A stretch of DNA of 64,000 nt, taken from contig NZ_JARKIN010000001.1 in assembly GCF_029351045.1 (NCBI RefSeq), forward strand, positions 124,001 through 188,000, given 5' to 3'. This DNA comes from Streptomyces sp. WMMB303. Lineage in GTDB: Bacteria > Actinomycetota > Actinomycetes > Streptomycetales > Streptomycetaceae. The notes under the pieces are model-generated. The model saw only the letters and a program-made list of their open reading frames with translations. It was not told the DNA's origin and searched no databases. A program made the position numbers and the translations under genes. This document shows, piece by piece, positions 34,100 to 48,834 of this stretch (position 1 is its first letter; every line of letters begins with the position of its first letter).

Positions 34100-34705
34100 G
34101 TGCGTTTCACCGCTCCGGCCGACACTGCGCCACACCCCGCCGTCGACGCGTTCCTCTCGGCTGTGGACCGGTCGATGAACAGCAACACCCTGCTGCTGGA
34201 GTTCGGTGCCGAAGTGCCCGTCACTCCGGACAACAGGCAGCATCTTCTCCACGCCTTCCTCGGCAGCGACCTGTTCGAGGAACTGCTGCGGGCCGCCGAC
34301 CGCCTGCGCGGCTGGCACAACCTGTCCGACCACGGGGACGGAGGCGACGAGGAGCGGCCGCTCCGCCGTGCGGGTTTTCGCGCCGCGATCCGGCCGCTGG
34401 ACGGCCCCGGGCTGCTGGCGAGCCTGGAGTGGATGCTCTGCCGGGCGCCCAGCCCCTATCGGCAGCACTGCTCGGCGGCGGATGCCGACCGCCTCGTCCG
34501 CAGCGCCGTACACGAACTGCTGGGCCCCGACCCGTCCTCATGGGGGTTCGGTTCGGTGGAGCCCGACTTCCTGCGGTCGAGCGGGTACTTCAGCGGCGAG
34601 GAACCGCTGCGGCCGGTGTACTTCGACGGCGGAGACGCCGACACCGCCACACTCCTGCACCGTGACCGCACCTGCTGTCTGCTGCTGACCAACGGCTCGC
34701 CCTGA
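34100..34705 (+). CDS. Hypothetical soluble protein
   Basis: No family is recognised in this 201-residue acidic protein. GTG 34100 is chosen because GAGGAG (34090-34096) stands at ideal spacing; ATG 34076 is an alternative adding eight residues. The sequence has no signal peptide or membrane segment. Repeated Trp/Leu motifs (LASLEWMLCRAPSPYRQHCS) and a C-terminal DRTCCLLLTN suggest a globular cytosolic protein. It is convergent with the LysR gene, and codon use fits a true gene. Confidence 0.6.
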   Translation: MRFTAPADTAPHPAVDAFLSAVDRSMNSNTLLLEFGAEVPVTPDNRQHLLHAFLGSDLFEELLRAADRLRGWHNLSDHGDGGDEERPLRRAGFRAAIRPLDGPGLLASLEWMLCRAPSPYRQHCSAADADRLVRSAVHELLGPDPSSWGFGSVEPDFLRSSGYFSGEEPLRPVYFDGGDADTATLLHRDRTCCLLLTNGSP

Positions 34706-34812
34706 CCCGCCAGCCGCGTGTGCAGCCGAGGACGGCTACGCACCCGGGCACCGTCCGGGAGGAGCCTGCCGATCCGGCGCGGCCGCACGGGGGCTGGGCC
34801 GGGCCCGCCGCA

Positions 34813-35727
34813 TCACCTCCCCGGCAACAGCCGTGCGGCGGTCGCGGTGATGGTCTCGACGGCGTGGGTGAGGACCGGGATCTCCCGTGCGCCCATCCGC
34901 GTGACGGCCACGATGCGGCGGGCCGGTGCCGGCTCACCGTGCAGCGGCAGCCGCGCGACCAGAGCCTCCTCGCCCAGTTGCGCGAGGCGCGGTACGAGGA
35001 TGACGCCGAAGCCGTGGGCGACCAGTGCCGTGCCGGTCCCCCACTCGTCGGCGTGATGGGCGATGTGAGGGGTGAAGCCGGCACTCATGCAGGCGGCGAG
35101 CACCAACTGGTGGTAGCTGGTCCCGGGGTTTCCCAGGATCCACGGCTCTCCGGCCGCGTCGGCCAGCGTGACCCGCCCCCGCCGGGTCAGCTCGTGCCCC
35201 TGGGGGACGATCAGGTCCAGGGGGTCGTCCAGCAGCGGCTGCTGGTCGAACCGCTCGTCCGTCAGCGCCGGGGAGTCCGGGGTGACCACCAGCAGAGCCA
35301 GGTCGGCCTCTTCCGAGAGCAGCAGGTCGAAGCACCGGGCGGGTTCGGCTTCGATGAAACGCACCGTCAGATGCGGGTAGCTGTCCCGCAGCCGCGCGGC
35401 CGCGGGCGGCAGCAGACGGCTGGCCGCCGTGGAGAAGCCGCACAGCGTGACCCGTCCCGCGGGCTCGGTACCGAGGGAGGCCAGTTCGGCGCGGGCCAGC
35501 TCCCACTGCTCATGCAGATGCTCCGCGTGCCGCAGCAGGACGTGGGCCGCGTTGGTCAGCCGGATGCCCCGCCCCTGATGCACCACCAGGTCGGTACCGA
35601 CCTCGGCGGCGAGTTGCCGCAGTTGGTAGGAGACAGCGGAAGGCGTGTAGTGCAGCGCCTGGGCGGCGGCGGTCACCGTCCCGTGCCCGGCGACCATCTG
35701 AAGGATCCGGAGCCGGTGGTCGATCAT
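34813..35727 (-). CDS. LysR family transcriptional regulator
   Basis: The 304-residue protein starts MIDHRLRILQMVAGHGTVTA, followed by AAQALHYTPSAVSYQLRQLA, the LysR helix-turn-helix. The rest is a periplasmic-binding-protein-like effector domain with DLALLVVTPDSPAL and GFGVILVPRLAQL. It is the next gene downstream, on the same strand, of the Rieske-type demethylase group (gap about 200 bp after gbcB), so it may regulate that group; its own targets are not evident. A clear ribosome site was not identified. Confidence 0.85.
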   Translation of the reverse strand: MIDHRLRILQMVAGHGTVTAAAQALHYTPSAVSYQLRQLAAEVGTDLVVHQGRGIRLTNAAHVLLRHAEHLHEQWELARAELASLGTEPAGRVTLCGFSTAASRLLPPAAARLRDSYPHLTVRFIEAEPARCFDLLLSEEADLALLVVTPDSPALTDERFDQQPLLDDPLDLIVPQGHELTRRGRVTLADAAGEPWILGNPGTSYHQLVLAACMSAGFTPHIAHHADEWGTGTALVAHGFGVILVPRLAQLGEEALVARLPLHGEPAPARRIVAVTRMGAREIPVLTHAVETITATAARLLPGR

Positions 35728-35929
35728 GCGACCAGTGTGCACGGGCCGGTGCCGGGCCGCGGCCGGTGCGGGGCCGCGGCCCGGCACCGGCCGCGGCAGC
35801 CTCCGCCGTCCACGCACGTCACCGCCGGCAGGAGCGTGTACCGGCCTCCGATGGTGCTCAATGCGCCCCCCTCGCTTCCCGGCCCGTCACCGCGCGGCCG
35901 CTCGTCCAGGACCGGGTACGAACCGGCCG

Positions 35930-37090
35930 TCAGGCGTCGATGACCAGATTCTCCAGCGGCGAGGCACAGCACAGGAGGATCTTGTTCTGCGCGCTGTCCC
36001 GCGGCCGGAGGCCACCTTGGTGCCACATGGTGACCGACCCCTGGTGCACGGTCGTCACGCAGGTGCCGCACAGCCCCTCGCCGCAGGACGAGGGGAGGGT
36101 GATGCCGGCGCGGGCCGCGGCCTCCAGAACCGGCATCCCGGCGTCGCACTCGATGGTCGCTCCGCTGCGGGACAGTTCCACGGTGAACGTCGGCGCGGGC
36201 CCGGAGTCTTCCGCGGAGTGGAGCGGATCGGGGGCGGGAGCAGGCGCGGGCACCGGGCCGGGCGCGGGTCCGGGCGCGGGAGCCTCGAAGCTCTCCTCGT
36301 GGTAGCGGGCCTCCGGCAGGCCCGCCGCGTGGAGCAACCGGCGCATGGCCCGCATGTAGCCCGCGGGTCCGCAGCAGAACACTTCGCGGTCCAGGAGATC
36401 GGGGACGAGTTCCTGGAGCATCCCCGGAGAGAGCCGTCCCCGGTGGCCGTGCCACCGCTCGGTCCTCCCGGCGTCCTCGCAGACGTGGGCGACCCGGAGA
36501 GCGGGAGCGGTAGCGGTAGCCGCCATCAGCGCGAGTTCCTGCCGGAACGGGATGTCGCCGGGGGTGCGTGCGCTGTGCACGAACACCACATCCGCCGGCG
36601 ACGCGAGGTCGTAGAGGGTCCTGGTCATCGACATCAGCGGCGTCACCCCGCTGCCCCCGGACAGGAACAGGTAGGCGGACGCCGGATGCCGGGCCGTGGA
36701 GAACCGGCCCATCGGTCCCCTGGCGCGGACGACGGACCCGGGAGCGAGAACGTCGTGCAGCCAGTTCGACACCCGGCCGCCGGGCACACGCTTGACGGTG
36801 ATCGCGGCCAGGTGCGGACGCGAAGGCGGCGAGGAGAGTGTGTAGCAGCGGGAGAACTCCCTGCCGTCGATCTGGAAGGTGAAGGCGAGGTACTGGCCCG
36901 GGTCGTGCCGGAAGAGCCCGGGGCCGGCCGGTTCGAACGCGAAGGTCTTGGTGTCGTGGGTGACGTCGTGGACCTGCTTGCAGACCAGCACATGGTCCGC
37001 CGCGGCGCCGGCAGCTGCGCCGTCCGCCGTGCGGAAGGCCGTCGGCTGCCGCAGGGCTTCCCGGCCGGGGTCGGTGAGCACCTCGTTCAT
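35930..37090 (-). CDS. gbcB: Ferredoxin-reductase component of Rieske demethylase (GbcB-like)
   Basis: The 386-residue protein combines an FAD domain (RCYTLSSPP near 81-89), an NAD domain (LFLSGGSGVTPLMSM, then FCCGPAGYM) and a C-terminal plant-type [2Fe-2S] ferredoxin with CGEGLCGTC and a fourth Cys in LLCCAS. A Pro/Ala-rich linker (about residues 265-295) joins the halves. It passes electrons from NAD(P)H to the Rieske oxygenase encoded immediately upstream, with which it overlaps by 4 bp. GbcB of glycine betaine demethylation has this architecture; stachydrine or carnitine-type systems are alternatives. Confidence 0.8.
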   Translation of the reverse strand: MNEVLTDPGREALRQPTAFRTADGAAAGAAADHVLVCKQVHDVTHDTKTFAFEPAGPGLFRHDPGQYLAFTFQIDGREFSRCYTLSSPPSRPHLAAITVKRVPGGRVSNWLHDVLAPGSVVRARGPMGRFSTARHPASAYLFLSGGSGVTPLMSMTRTLYDLASPADVVFVHSARTPGDIPFRQELALMAATATAPALRVAHVCEDAGRTERWHGHRGRLSPGMLQELVPDLLDREVFCCGPAGYMRAMRRLLHAAGLPEARYHEESFEAPAPGPAPGPVPAPAPAPDPLHSAEDSGPAPTFTVELSRSGATIECDAGMPVLEAAARAGITLPSSCGEGLCGTCVTTVHQGSVTMWHQGGLRPRDSAQNKILLCCASPLENLVIDA

Positions 37091-38355
37091 CGGTTCAGCT
37101 CCTCGCGCAGACGGGCGATGTACCAACTGCAGAACGCCTCGACCTGGTATTCCGTCGGGGCGTAGGGGCCCGGCCGGTACGCGGGGCCGGAGACCCCGCG
37201 CTGGGCCAGCGCGACCAGGCGCGCGTCCTGTTCGTTCGTCGCGCGCCAGACCCGCTGGAGGGTCTCCGGGTCGTAGTCGACGCCCTCCCGGGCTTCCGGA
37301 TGGACGAGCCAGGTGGTGCGCAGCAGCGTCCTGTCCGCGGCGAGCGGCAGCACGCTGAAGGCGATGGCGTGGTCGGCGAGCACGTGGAACCACGAGTTGG
37401 GCTGCAGGTGCAGGGCCAGGTGCCCGAGGCGGGCAGTGGGCAGGTCGCCCAGGAGCCGTCGGCAGGCGGCCGTGCCGTCGGGGGTGAAGGACTCACCGGC
37501 GAGGTCGAGCGCGTCCCGCTGGATACGGAAGCCGGTGCTCCGGTCGTCCAGTTCCTCGATGAGCGCGTAGGGCAGCCCCAGTTTCTCGTAGGTGGCACGC
37601 AGTTCCGCGTCGGCCCGCAGGTAGCGTTCGTGCGCCGGCCGCAGCCGCGGGGGAAGGTCCGTCTCGGAGTAGCCGTAGGTGGGAAAGAAGGTGCGCAGCA
37701 GTTCGGGGTGCTCGTCGCAGTGGTAGCACTCTCGGTTGTTCTCCATCACGAGCTTCCAGTTGCCCTCCTCCACGAGTTCGCTGCGGGCCGCCACCTTGGC
37801 CCGGCGCAGGTCGTGGGGAAGGAGGTAGGGCTCGATGCGCGAGGCGACCTCGTCGAAGTCGGCCGGGGGCTGTTCGGCGAGGCAGACGAAGACGAGTCCG
37901 CCGACGCTGCGCAGGTGCACGGGGGCCAGGCCGAAGCAGTCGCGGTCGAAGCCGGCGGGCTGGGAGGGTGCGTGCAGCAGCCTGCCGTCCAGACCGTAGG
38001 TCCACTTGTGGTATCCGCAGACCAGGTTCCCGGCCGAGTCGTTCCCTGCCTCGACGAGACGTGCGCCCCGGTGCCGGCACACGTTGTGGAAGGCACGCAG
38101 CTCCTCCGCGTCGTCGCGGACGAGCAGAACCGAGTACGGCCCGATCTCCACCGAGATGCGGTCGCCCGGCTCGGGCAGCTCGGCGTCGACGGCCACACAG
38201 ATCCATTGGCGGGCGAAGACGGCGGCGATGTCGAGGTCGAAGAAATCCCGGTCGGTGTAGAACGGTCCCTCCAGGCTGCGCCCGGGGGCCCGGCGTGCCA
38301 CCGCGTTCCGGATACGGTCGGCTCGGGTGACGGATGTGCTTTCCAGTGAGGTCAC
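37087..38355 (-). CDS. gbcA: Rieske oxygenase, glycine-betaine-type N-demethylase (GbcA-like)
   Basis: The 422-residue protein has the Rieske motif CRHRGARLVEAGN...CGYHKW (CxH...CxxH, about 87-112) and the mononuclear iron site NRECYHCDEHPELL (about 198-211), exactly the ECYHCxEHPEL form seen in GbcA-type demethylases. It would remove a methyl group from a quaternary amine as formaldehyde using O2. GTG 38355 has AAGGAG upstream. It is translationally coupled to the reductase gene and downstream of the DgcA-like gene. The exact substrate (glycine betaine, proline betaine or another) is not fixed by the sequence. Confidence 0.82.
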   Translation of the reverse strand: MTSLESTSVTRADRIRNAVARRAPGRSLEGPFYTDRDFFDLDIAAVFARQWICVAVDAELPEPGDRISVEIGPYSVLLVRDDAEELRAFHNVCRHRGARLVEAGNDSAGNLVCGYHKWTYGLDGRLLHAPSQPAGFDRDCFGLAPVHLRSVGGLVFVCLAEQPPADFDEVASRIEPYLLPHDLRRAKVAARSELVEEGNWKLVMENNRECYHCDEHPELLRTFFPTYGYSETDLPPRLRPAHERYLRADAELRATYEKLGLPYALIEELDDRSTGFRIQRDALDLAGESFTPDGTAACRRLLGDLPTARLGHLALHLQPNSWFHVLADHAIAFSVLPLAADRTLLRTTWLVHPEAREGVDYDPETLQRVWRATNEQDARLVALAQRGVSGPAYRPGPYAPTEYQVEAFCSWYIARLREELNR

Positions 38356-38459
38356 GGTTCTCCTTTCGGCGCCGGCACGGCCTTCCGTGGCGCGGTCGGC
38401 GGCGCCCGGTGCCGGTGGGCCCGACGGCCCGTTTCGGCGGCGGAAGCAGCGGCGCGGGG

Positions 38460-40505
38460 TCACATCGGCAGGCAGAGGCGCAGGCCGTCCAGCACCGCGG
38501 AGTGGATGTTGCGGCTGGTGACCGCGTCCCCGACGCGGAAGAGCTGGTAGCGGCCCGCGGGATTGGCGTCGGTGGGCTGCGGCTCACCGGCCAGGAGCGC
38601 GCGGTGGTCCAGTCGGCCGAGGTTGCGTGAGCCGGGGAGCAGTTCGTGGTGAAGGTCCGCGTTGGGCAGCGTGCCGTGCTCCACCACGACGTGGTCCACG
38701 ACCCGTTCGGTCTCCGTCGCCGCGTACGCACTGCGCAGCGTCGCGGCGAGCCGGCCGTCCCCGGTGCGGCGCACGCAGGTGAGGCGGTGCGCCAGCGTGG
38801 TGTGTACCTCGTGTTCGGCGAAGACCCGCAGATAGGGGGGCGCGTTCATGCTGCCGACGTCGGGAGCGGGCATCCGCTCGGGGGTCACGTACTCGACGGG
38901 GACGTCCTGGCGCGCCAGCACTTCCACCGCGTCCAGGGCCGGGTAGGCGCCGTTGTCGTCGTAGACCAGCACCCGTCCGCGGGGGCGCAGGGCGCCGCTG
39001 AGCACGTCCCAGGTGTCGGACACGAGGTCGGCGCCGCCGGCGAGGAAGGAGGTGTCGGGTGTGCCGCCGGTGGCGATCAGGACGAGGTCGGGATCCTCCG
39101 CCAGCACGTCCGCCACTTCGGCGAGCACGTCGAACCGCAGTTCGACGCCGAGCACGCCGCACTCGGCGACGCGCCAGTCCACGATGCCGAGCAGGTCCCG
39201 CCTGCGGGGATTCGCGGCGGCGAGACGGACCTGGCCGCCGGGCTGGTCCGCCGCTTCGAACAGGACGACCTCGTGGCCGCGTTCGCCCAGCACCCGGGCC
39301 GCCTCCAGCCCGGCGGGCCCACCGCCGACGACCACGGCCTTCCGCCGGGAGGCCGCCGCCGGGACGGTGTGCGGCAGCCGCAGCTCCCGGCCGGTGGCGG
39401 GGTTGTGCAGGCACTTGGTGTCCCCGGAGTCGTAGATGGCATCCAGGCAGTAGCTCGCTCCCACACACGGCCGGACCCGGTCCTCGCGCCCTTCGGCCAC
39501 CTTGGCGACCAGGTGGGGGTCGGCTATCTGGGCCCGGGTCATGCCGACCAGGTCCAGCTGGTCCTCCCGCACGGCGTGCCGCGCGGTGGCCACGTCGGCG
39601 ATCCGTCCGGCGTGCATCACCGGGATCTCCAGGCTGCGTCTGACCTCGGCGGTGAAGTCGAGAAACGGCGCGGAAGGCGTCCCCATCGAGGGGATGACCC
39701 GGGAGAGCGACGCGTCGCTCTCGATGGAACCCCGGATGGTGCTGACGAAGTCGACGCCGTCCGCGAGGTAGTCGCGGAGCGCGCTCAGCGCCTCGCCGAA
39801 ACCGAGTCCGGCCGGCCGTTCCTCGTCCAACGACATGCGGATGCCCACGACGAAATCGGGGCCGACGGCGGACCGGATCGCGCGGATCACCCGGCGCGGA
39901 AAGGCCGTGCGGTTCGCGAGCGTTCCGCCGAACCGGTCGTCGCGGTGGTTGGTGGCCGGAGACAGGAAGCTGTCCAGCAGGTGGCCGTAGTGCTGGATCT
40001 CTATGCCGTCGAGGCCGCCGGCCCGGCAGCGGGCGGCGGCGTCCGCGTAGTCCTGCACGACGCGGTCCAGGTCCCACGGCTCGGCCTCCTTGGGAAAGGC
40101 GCGGTGGGCGGGTTCCCGTACCGGCGAGGCGGACAGCACGGGCAGCCAGTCGCCCGCGTAGTTGCTGGTGCGCCGTCCCAGGTGGGTGACCTGGCACATG
40201 ACCGCGGCTCCGGCTTCGTGTACCTCGTCGGCCAGCCTGCCGAGGGAGGGCACGATCTCGTCGCGGTAGAGCAGCAGGTTGCCGAACGAGGGCGGACTGT
40301 CGGGTGACACGACCGCCGAGCCGCCGATCATGGTCAGCCCGACCCCGCCGCGGGCCTTCTCCACGTGGTACATCCGGTAGCGGTCCCCGGGCAGGCCGTT
40401 CTCACCGAACGCCGGCTCGTGCGAGGTGCTGACCACTCTGTTGCGCAGCGTGATGTTCTTGAGGGTGAAGGGTTGGAGCAGGGGGTCCGTGACTCGCGTT
40501 CGCAT
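38460..40505 (-). CDS. DgcA/StcD-like flavin amine demethylase
   Basis: The 681-residue protein is a TMADH/2,4-dienoyl-CoA-reductase-family enzyme: an FMN TIM barrel (residues 1-345, PLLQPFTLKNITLRNRVV at the start), a cluster region with C347, C353 and C365, and FAD/NAD domains (VVVGGGPAGLEAARVLGERG at 391-410). The usual second cluster cysteine is Ala350 (CVGASYC), so a normal [4Fe-4S] site has only three visible ligands here. By family it would demethylate dimethylglycine or N-methylproline after the Rieske step. No dgcB or ETF partner is adjacent. Confidence 0.78.
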   Translation of the reverse strand: MRTRVTDPLLQPFTLKNITLRNRVVSTSHEPAFGENGLPGDRYRMYHVEKARGGVGLTMIGGSAVVSPDSPPSFGNLLLYRDEIVPSLGRLADEVHEAGAAVMCQVTHLGRRTSNYAGDWLPVLSASPVREPAHRAFPKEAEPWDLDRVVQDYADAAARCRAGGLDGIEIQHYGHLLDSFLSPATNHRDDRFGGTLANRTAFPRRVIRAIRSAVGPDFVVGIRMSLDEERPAGLGFGEALSALRDYLADGVDFVSTIRGSIESDASLSRVIPSMGTPSAPFLDFTAEVRRSLEIPVMHAGRIADVATARHAVREDQLDLVGMTRAQIADPHLVAKVAEGREDRVRPCVGASYCLDAIYDSGDTKCLHNPATGRELRLPHTVPAAASRRKAVVVGGGPAGLEAARVLGERGHEVVLFEAADQPGGQVRLAAANPRRRDLLGIVDWRVAECGVLGVELRFDVLAEVADVLAEDPDLVLIATGGTPDTSFLAGGADLVSDTWDVLSGALRPRGRVLVYDDNGAYPALDAVEVLARQDVPVEYVTPERMPAPDVGSMNAPPYLRVFAEHEVHTTLAHRLTCVRRTGDGRLAATLRSAYAATETERVVDHVVVEHGTLPNADLHHELLPGSRNLGRLDHRALLAGEPQPTDANPAGRYQLFRVGDAVTSRNIHSAVLDGLRLCLPM

Positions 40506-40845
40506 GACACTCCTTGTGAACCCGTCGGCGGCCCGGGGGGATGTCGCCAGGATGTCCGCGTGGTCGGGGCGTGCCGCCCTAGGCGTGCGGTCTGCCGGGA
40601 ACGGACGCACCGGACCGGACGCAGCGTGCGGCAGACGTGTGCGCCCTGAGCGGTACTCCCCCAGCGTGCGGGCGGCGCTCCTGGCGGACAATCAAGCGGT
40701 GTCACAGGAAACCGTGCAAAGCGCCTGCATGATCGACGGGTGCGGCGTCCCTTCCCGGGAGGCACCGGGCCTGCTAGAGGTCCGCACCGGCTCCTGCCGC
40801 CGCGGAGCTGCGCGGTGGCGGCGGAGCCGGGTGCGGGCCCATCCG
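40506..40845. other. Intergenic region between dgdA and the DgcA-like gene
   Basis: These 340 bp hold no supported gene. On the minus strand, TTGCAC (40714-40719), a 17-bp spacer and CTTGAT (40691-40696) form a weak promoter candidate for the DgcA-like gene, which would give a leader of about 180 bases. The dgdA gene ends at its right edge, and no strong terminator hairpin is seen, so read-through from dgdA is possible. Confidence 0.4.
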
Positions 40846-43226
<2,381 letters not shown>

Positions 43227-43268
43227 CCGGATCGGCTCCCCGAGGCCACAGGGGGCGGGAGACGGAAC

Positions 43269-43298
43269 GGGCCCGGACCGGCGAACCGGCCCGGGCCC
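43269..43298. terminator. Bidirectional hairpin terminator
   Basis: Arms 43269-43281 and 43286-43298 pair over 13 bp with one mismatch and a CGAA loop. It lies between the convergent LysR and katG genes. Confidence 0.8.
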
Positions 43299-43339
43299 CG
43301 CCGCCGGGGCACCCGCGTCGGGTGCGGCGGCCTGCGGCG

Positions 43340-46162
<2,823 letters not shown>

Positions 46163-46163
46163 A

Positions 46164-46198
46164 CCGGCGCCGCGCCGAGCGCAGCCGGCCGGCGCCGG
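46164..46198. terminator. Hairpin between convergent fur and PLC-like genes
   Basis: CCGGCGCC (46164-46171) and GGCGCCGG (46191-46198) form an 8-bp stem in the 46-bp gap between two convergent stop codons. Confidence 0.55.
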
Positions 46199-46208
46199 AT
46201 CGGGAAGC

Positions 46209-48509
46209 TCAGGGGCGCCGCCGCATGTTGAGGGTCTCGACGGCGGCTGCCGCGTCGCCGAGATTGGCGAAGTCGACGGCGACGAAGTTCACCGGGTGGT
46301 CGCGCTCGGCCTCGCAGCGCCGGGCCCGGTCGAGGACGAACCCCTTCGCGTTGACCTCCCGCGCGTCGATCCGGCTCCCCCCGCCGCTGGTGATGAAGTG
46401 GTTCATCAGGAAGAGCCGCTTGCCCGTCCCGCCCCGGTTGGGCGCGCACGACATCCTCTCCGGGGAGGAGAAGGCGTAGGGCGTCTCCATCCCGTACCGG
46501 TAGAAGTTCCGGTACCAGGGCGCGGGCCCGTCCGCATGCTCGGCGAAGACCACCAGGCGCTTGTCGTCCTCGATCATCTCGCCCAGTGTCGGCCACTCCG
46601 CCTTCGGGTCGTCGTCAGGGGTGAACAGCAGCTCCTCCAGACCGGCTTTCCGGAACGCGGACTCCGTCTGCTCTCCGGTGATGCCGTCCTGCACGATCAG
46701 CGTCACGACCTCCGCCGGATGCTCGTCGAGCCAGGCGCGGATGTCGCGGAGGGTGTCGACGAGCGGGATGGCACCGCCGCGGCAGACGGCATGGCACAGC
46801 CACAGGCCCGGTTGGGTGGGGGTGGCCTCGTCGATCAGCCCGGTGATCTTGTCGCGCATCTCCGGGGCGAACTCCGAGACCTTCAGCCGCTCGGCGATCT
46901 GGTCGGGACGCTCCCAGGTGTGGGTGTCCAGCAGCAGCGCCCGGGCGCCGTTGTCGAGCTGGGCGGTGATGTCGCCGTCCTGGAGGGGACTGATGAAACG
47001 GTCGGCGGTCGTCGACATCGAGTTGTGGGTGGCGACGTAGGCGGCCTGGTCGTAGCGCAGCTCGCAGGCACGGGCCGAGCCGTTGCACAGGTCCTGCTCG
47101 GAGCCGGAGCCGCTCGCGGCGGCCGGGACGAAGGTGACCCCCAGCACCACCGCGGTGGTGGTGACCGCGGACAGTCCGGCCAGCACCCCGGTGCGGCCCC
47201 GGGTGGACAGCGACTGCGCGGCCCGGGGCCGCCGCCGTACGTAGGAGAGCGCCGCCAGCAGCACCCCGACGGCGACCGGGGTGAGGGCCGCGGAGGCTCC
47301 GGCGGCGGTGAGGGTCTCCAGCGCGGTGCTCTCCAGGTCCTCCACCAGCACGGCCAGCGAGGGCGGCCACGAGCCGGGCGCCGTCCCCCACAGGCCGTCC
47401 GCCTTCCACTGCACCAGCCGGAAGAGGCCGGCCGTCAGCAGACCGCCCGCGACCATGCTCCAGCCGACCGCACGCAGCCTGCGCAGCCGGCGGCGCGGTC
47501 CGGTGAGCCACAGGAAGGCGACGGACAGTGCGCCGACGGCGACGGCAAGCGGGTAGACCCATCCCAGCGCGAGCCGGGTGAAGCCGCGCGCCTCCTCCAG
47601 CGGCCCGGTGTACACGCCTCCGCTGTCCAGGTCCTTGACGACGTCCCACCGCCCGCCCTCGGTGATGCGCAGCAGTTCCTGCTCACCCTCGTCGGCTCCG
47701 ACGCCCGCGCGTCCGCCGATCACATGCGGGCCGACCGCGGCCAGCGCGGTGGCGACGTCCCCCACTCCGAGTGCGCCCTCCACCTGCGGGCGCAGGGCGG
47801 TGCGCTGTCCCTCCGGCACGCCGGAGAGCAGCAGCTTGCTGAGGTCCCGCACGGCCCGGTCGCTCAGGTCGACGGTGGGCAGGTCGGCGGGGCGCCGTCC
47901 GGCGGCGACGTCGTCCAGCGCCGCGTCGATGCGCTTCACGGCGGCCGGGAAGTCGGCCTTGTCGCGGCCCTGCGCCTGGGAGACCAGACCGCCGAGGTAC
48001 ACCTCGGCGAGCTTGTCCATGTTGGCAAGTACCGGAGAGAGGTCGACCGAGACCGAGAGGGTGTCCTTCTCACCCCGGAGATAGCTGGTGACCTCGGCGA
48101 TCTGCTCGTCGGTGAGCTCGCGCACGGTCGCCGGGGGCAGGACGGTCTTGAGGTTCGCGGTCACCACGGACTCGGGCACCGGCAGGCGTGCCAGCAGGCT
48201 CCGGGTGACCGGCTGGGCCTCGGGGGCGACGAGCACTTCGTCGTAGAGCCGGTCGTAGGCCCGCTCCTCGTCCAGGACGTGCTGGTAGTAGCCGCGGTCC
48301 AGGACTGTGTTGCGCAGCGTGCCCACCGTCGCCAGCGCCGTCACGCACAGGGCCGCCAGCACCGCCGCCAGCGGTCGTACGACGCGCACCCAGCGCGCCC
48401 GGCGCCATGCGCCGGGTCGCGCGGCGGTCTTGGCCCGGCCGGTCGCCGAGTCCGGCTCCTCGTGGCCTCGTTGCGTGTCCGGGGCAGTGTCGTGCGTATT
48501 GCGCGGCAC
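46209..48509 (-). CDS. Membrane protein with C-terminal PI-PLC-like domain
   Basis: The 766-residue protein starts at GTG 48509 with AGGAG upstream. The N-terminal half has a membrane helix near 45-65, an extracytoplasmic helical domain, and further helices near 320-345, 352-375, 400-430 and 450-470. The C-terminal part (about 485-766) resembles a PI-specific phospholipase C X-domain: AYVATHNSMSTTADR with the catalytic-type His, ALLLDTHTWE and WLCHAVCRGG with the second His, and ERMSCAPNRGG. It may cleave a phosphodiester in a lipid or lipoglycan outside the cell (inference). No adjacent partner gene is evident. Confidence 0.7.
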   Translation of the reverse strand: MPRNTHDTAPDTQRGHEEPDSATGRAKTAARPGAWRRARWVRVVRPLAAVLAALCVTALATVGTLRNTVLDRGYYQHVLDEERAYDRLYDEVLVAPEAQPVTRSLLARLPVPESVVTANLKTVLPPATVRELTDEQIAEVTSYLRGEKDTLSVSVDLSPVLANMDKLAEVYLGGLVSQAQGRDKADFPAAVKRIDAALDDVAAGRRPADLPTVDLSDRAVRDLSKLLLSGVPEGQRTALRPQVEGALGVGDVATALAAVGPHVIGGRAGVGADEGEQELLRITEGGRWDVVKDLDSGGVYTGPLEEARGFTRLALGWVYPLAVAVGALSVAFLWLTGPRRRLRRLRAVGWSMVAGGLLTAGLFRLVQWKADGLWGTAPGSWPPSLAVLVEDLESTALETLTAAGASAALTPVAVGVLLAALSYVRRRPRAAQSLSTRGRTGVLAGLSAVTTTAVVLGVTFVPAAASGSGSEQDLCNGSARACELRYDQAAYVATHNSMSTTADRFISPLQDGDITAQLDNGARALLLDTHTWERPDQIAERLKVSEFAPEMRDKITGLIDEATPTQPGLWLCHAVCRGGAIPLVDTLRDIRAWLDEHPAEVVTLIVQDGITGEQTESAFRKAGLEELLFTPDDDPKAEWPTLGEMIEDDKRLVVFAEHADGPAPWYRNFYRYGMETPYAFSSPERMSCAPNRGGTGKRLFLMNHFITSGGGSRIDAREVNAKGFVLDRARRCEAERDHPVNFVAVDFANLGDAAAAVETLNMRRRP

Positions 48510-48834
48510 CCGTACTCCTGGGGTCGTGAGCTGTTCGTGCGGGCTCGGGCGCGGCCCGGGCGCGGTGCGCCGCCGCGGTGCGGGGCGGCGGCGCGGGGAG
48601 CCGCGAGCAGGCTATGCGCGGCGGAGGCGGGCGCGTTCCCCGGACCGTGCGGGGACCGGACGGGTCGTCGCGGGCGGTGGCTACGGGCGGGCTGCCGGAA
48701 CGCGTCATGGCTGTCGTCTACCCCGGGGGCGCGGCGCCATGGCTCCGGCCACCCGGACGGTCCGCCGCAGGCACCGGTCTTCCGCGGCCGGGGCGCCCGG
48801 CCGCGGGAGTGACGGGTTGCTTCCCGGCAGTTCC
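48510..48834. other. Intergenic region left of the AraC pseudogene
   Basis: No gene, clear palindrome or terminator stood out in these 325 GC-rich bases. They should contain the promoter of the PLC-like gene on the minus strand and the end of the AraC-type transcript. Confidence 0.4.
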
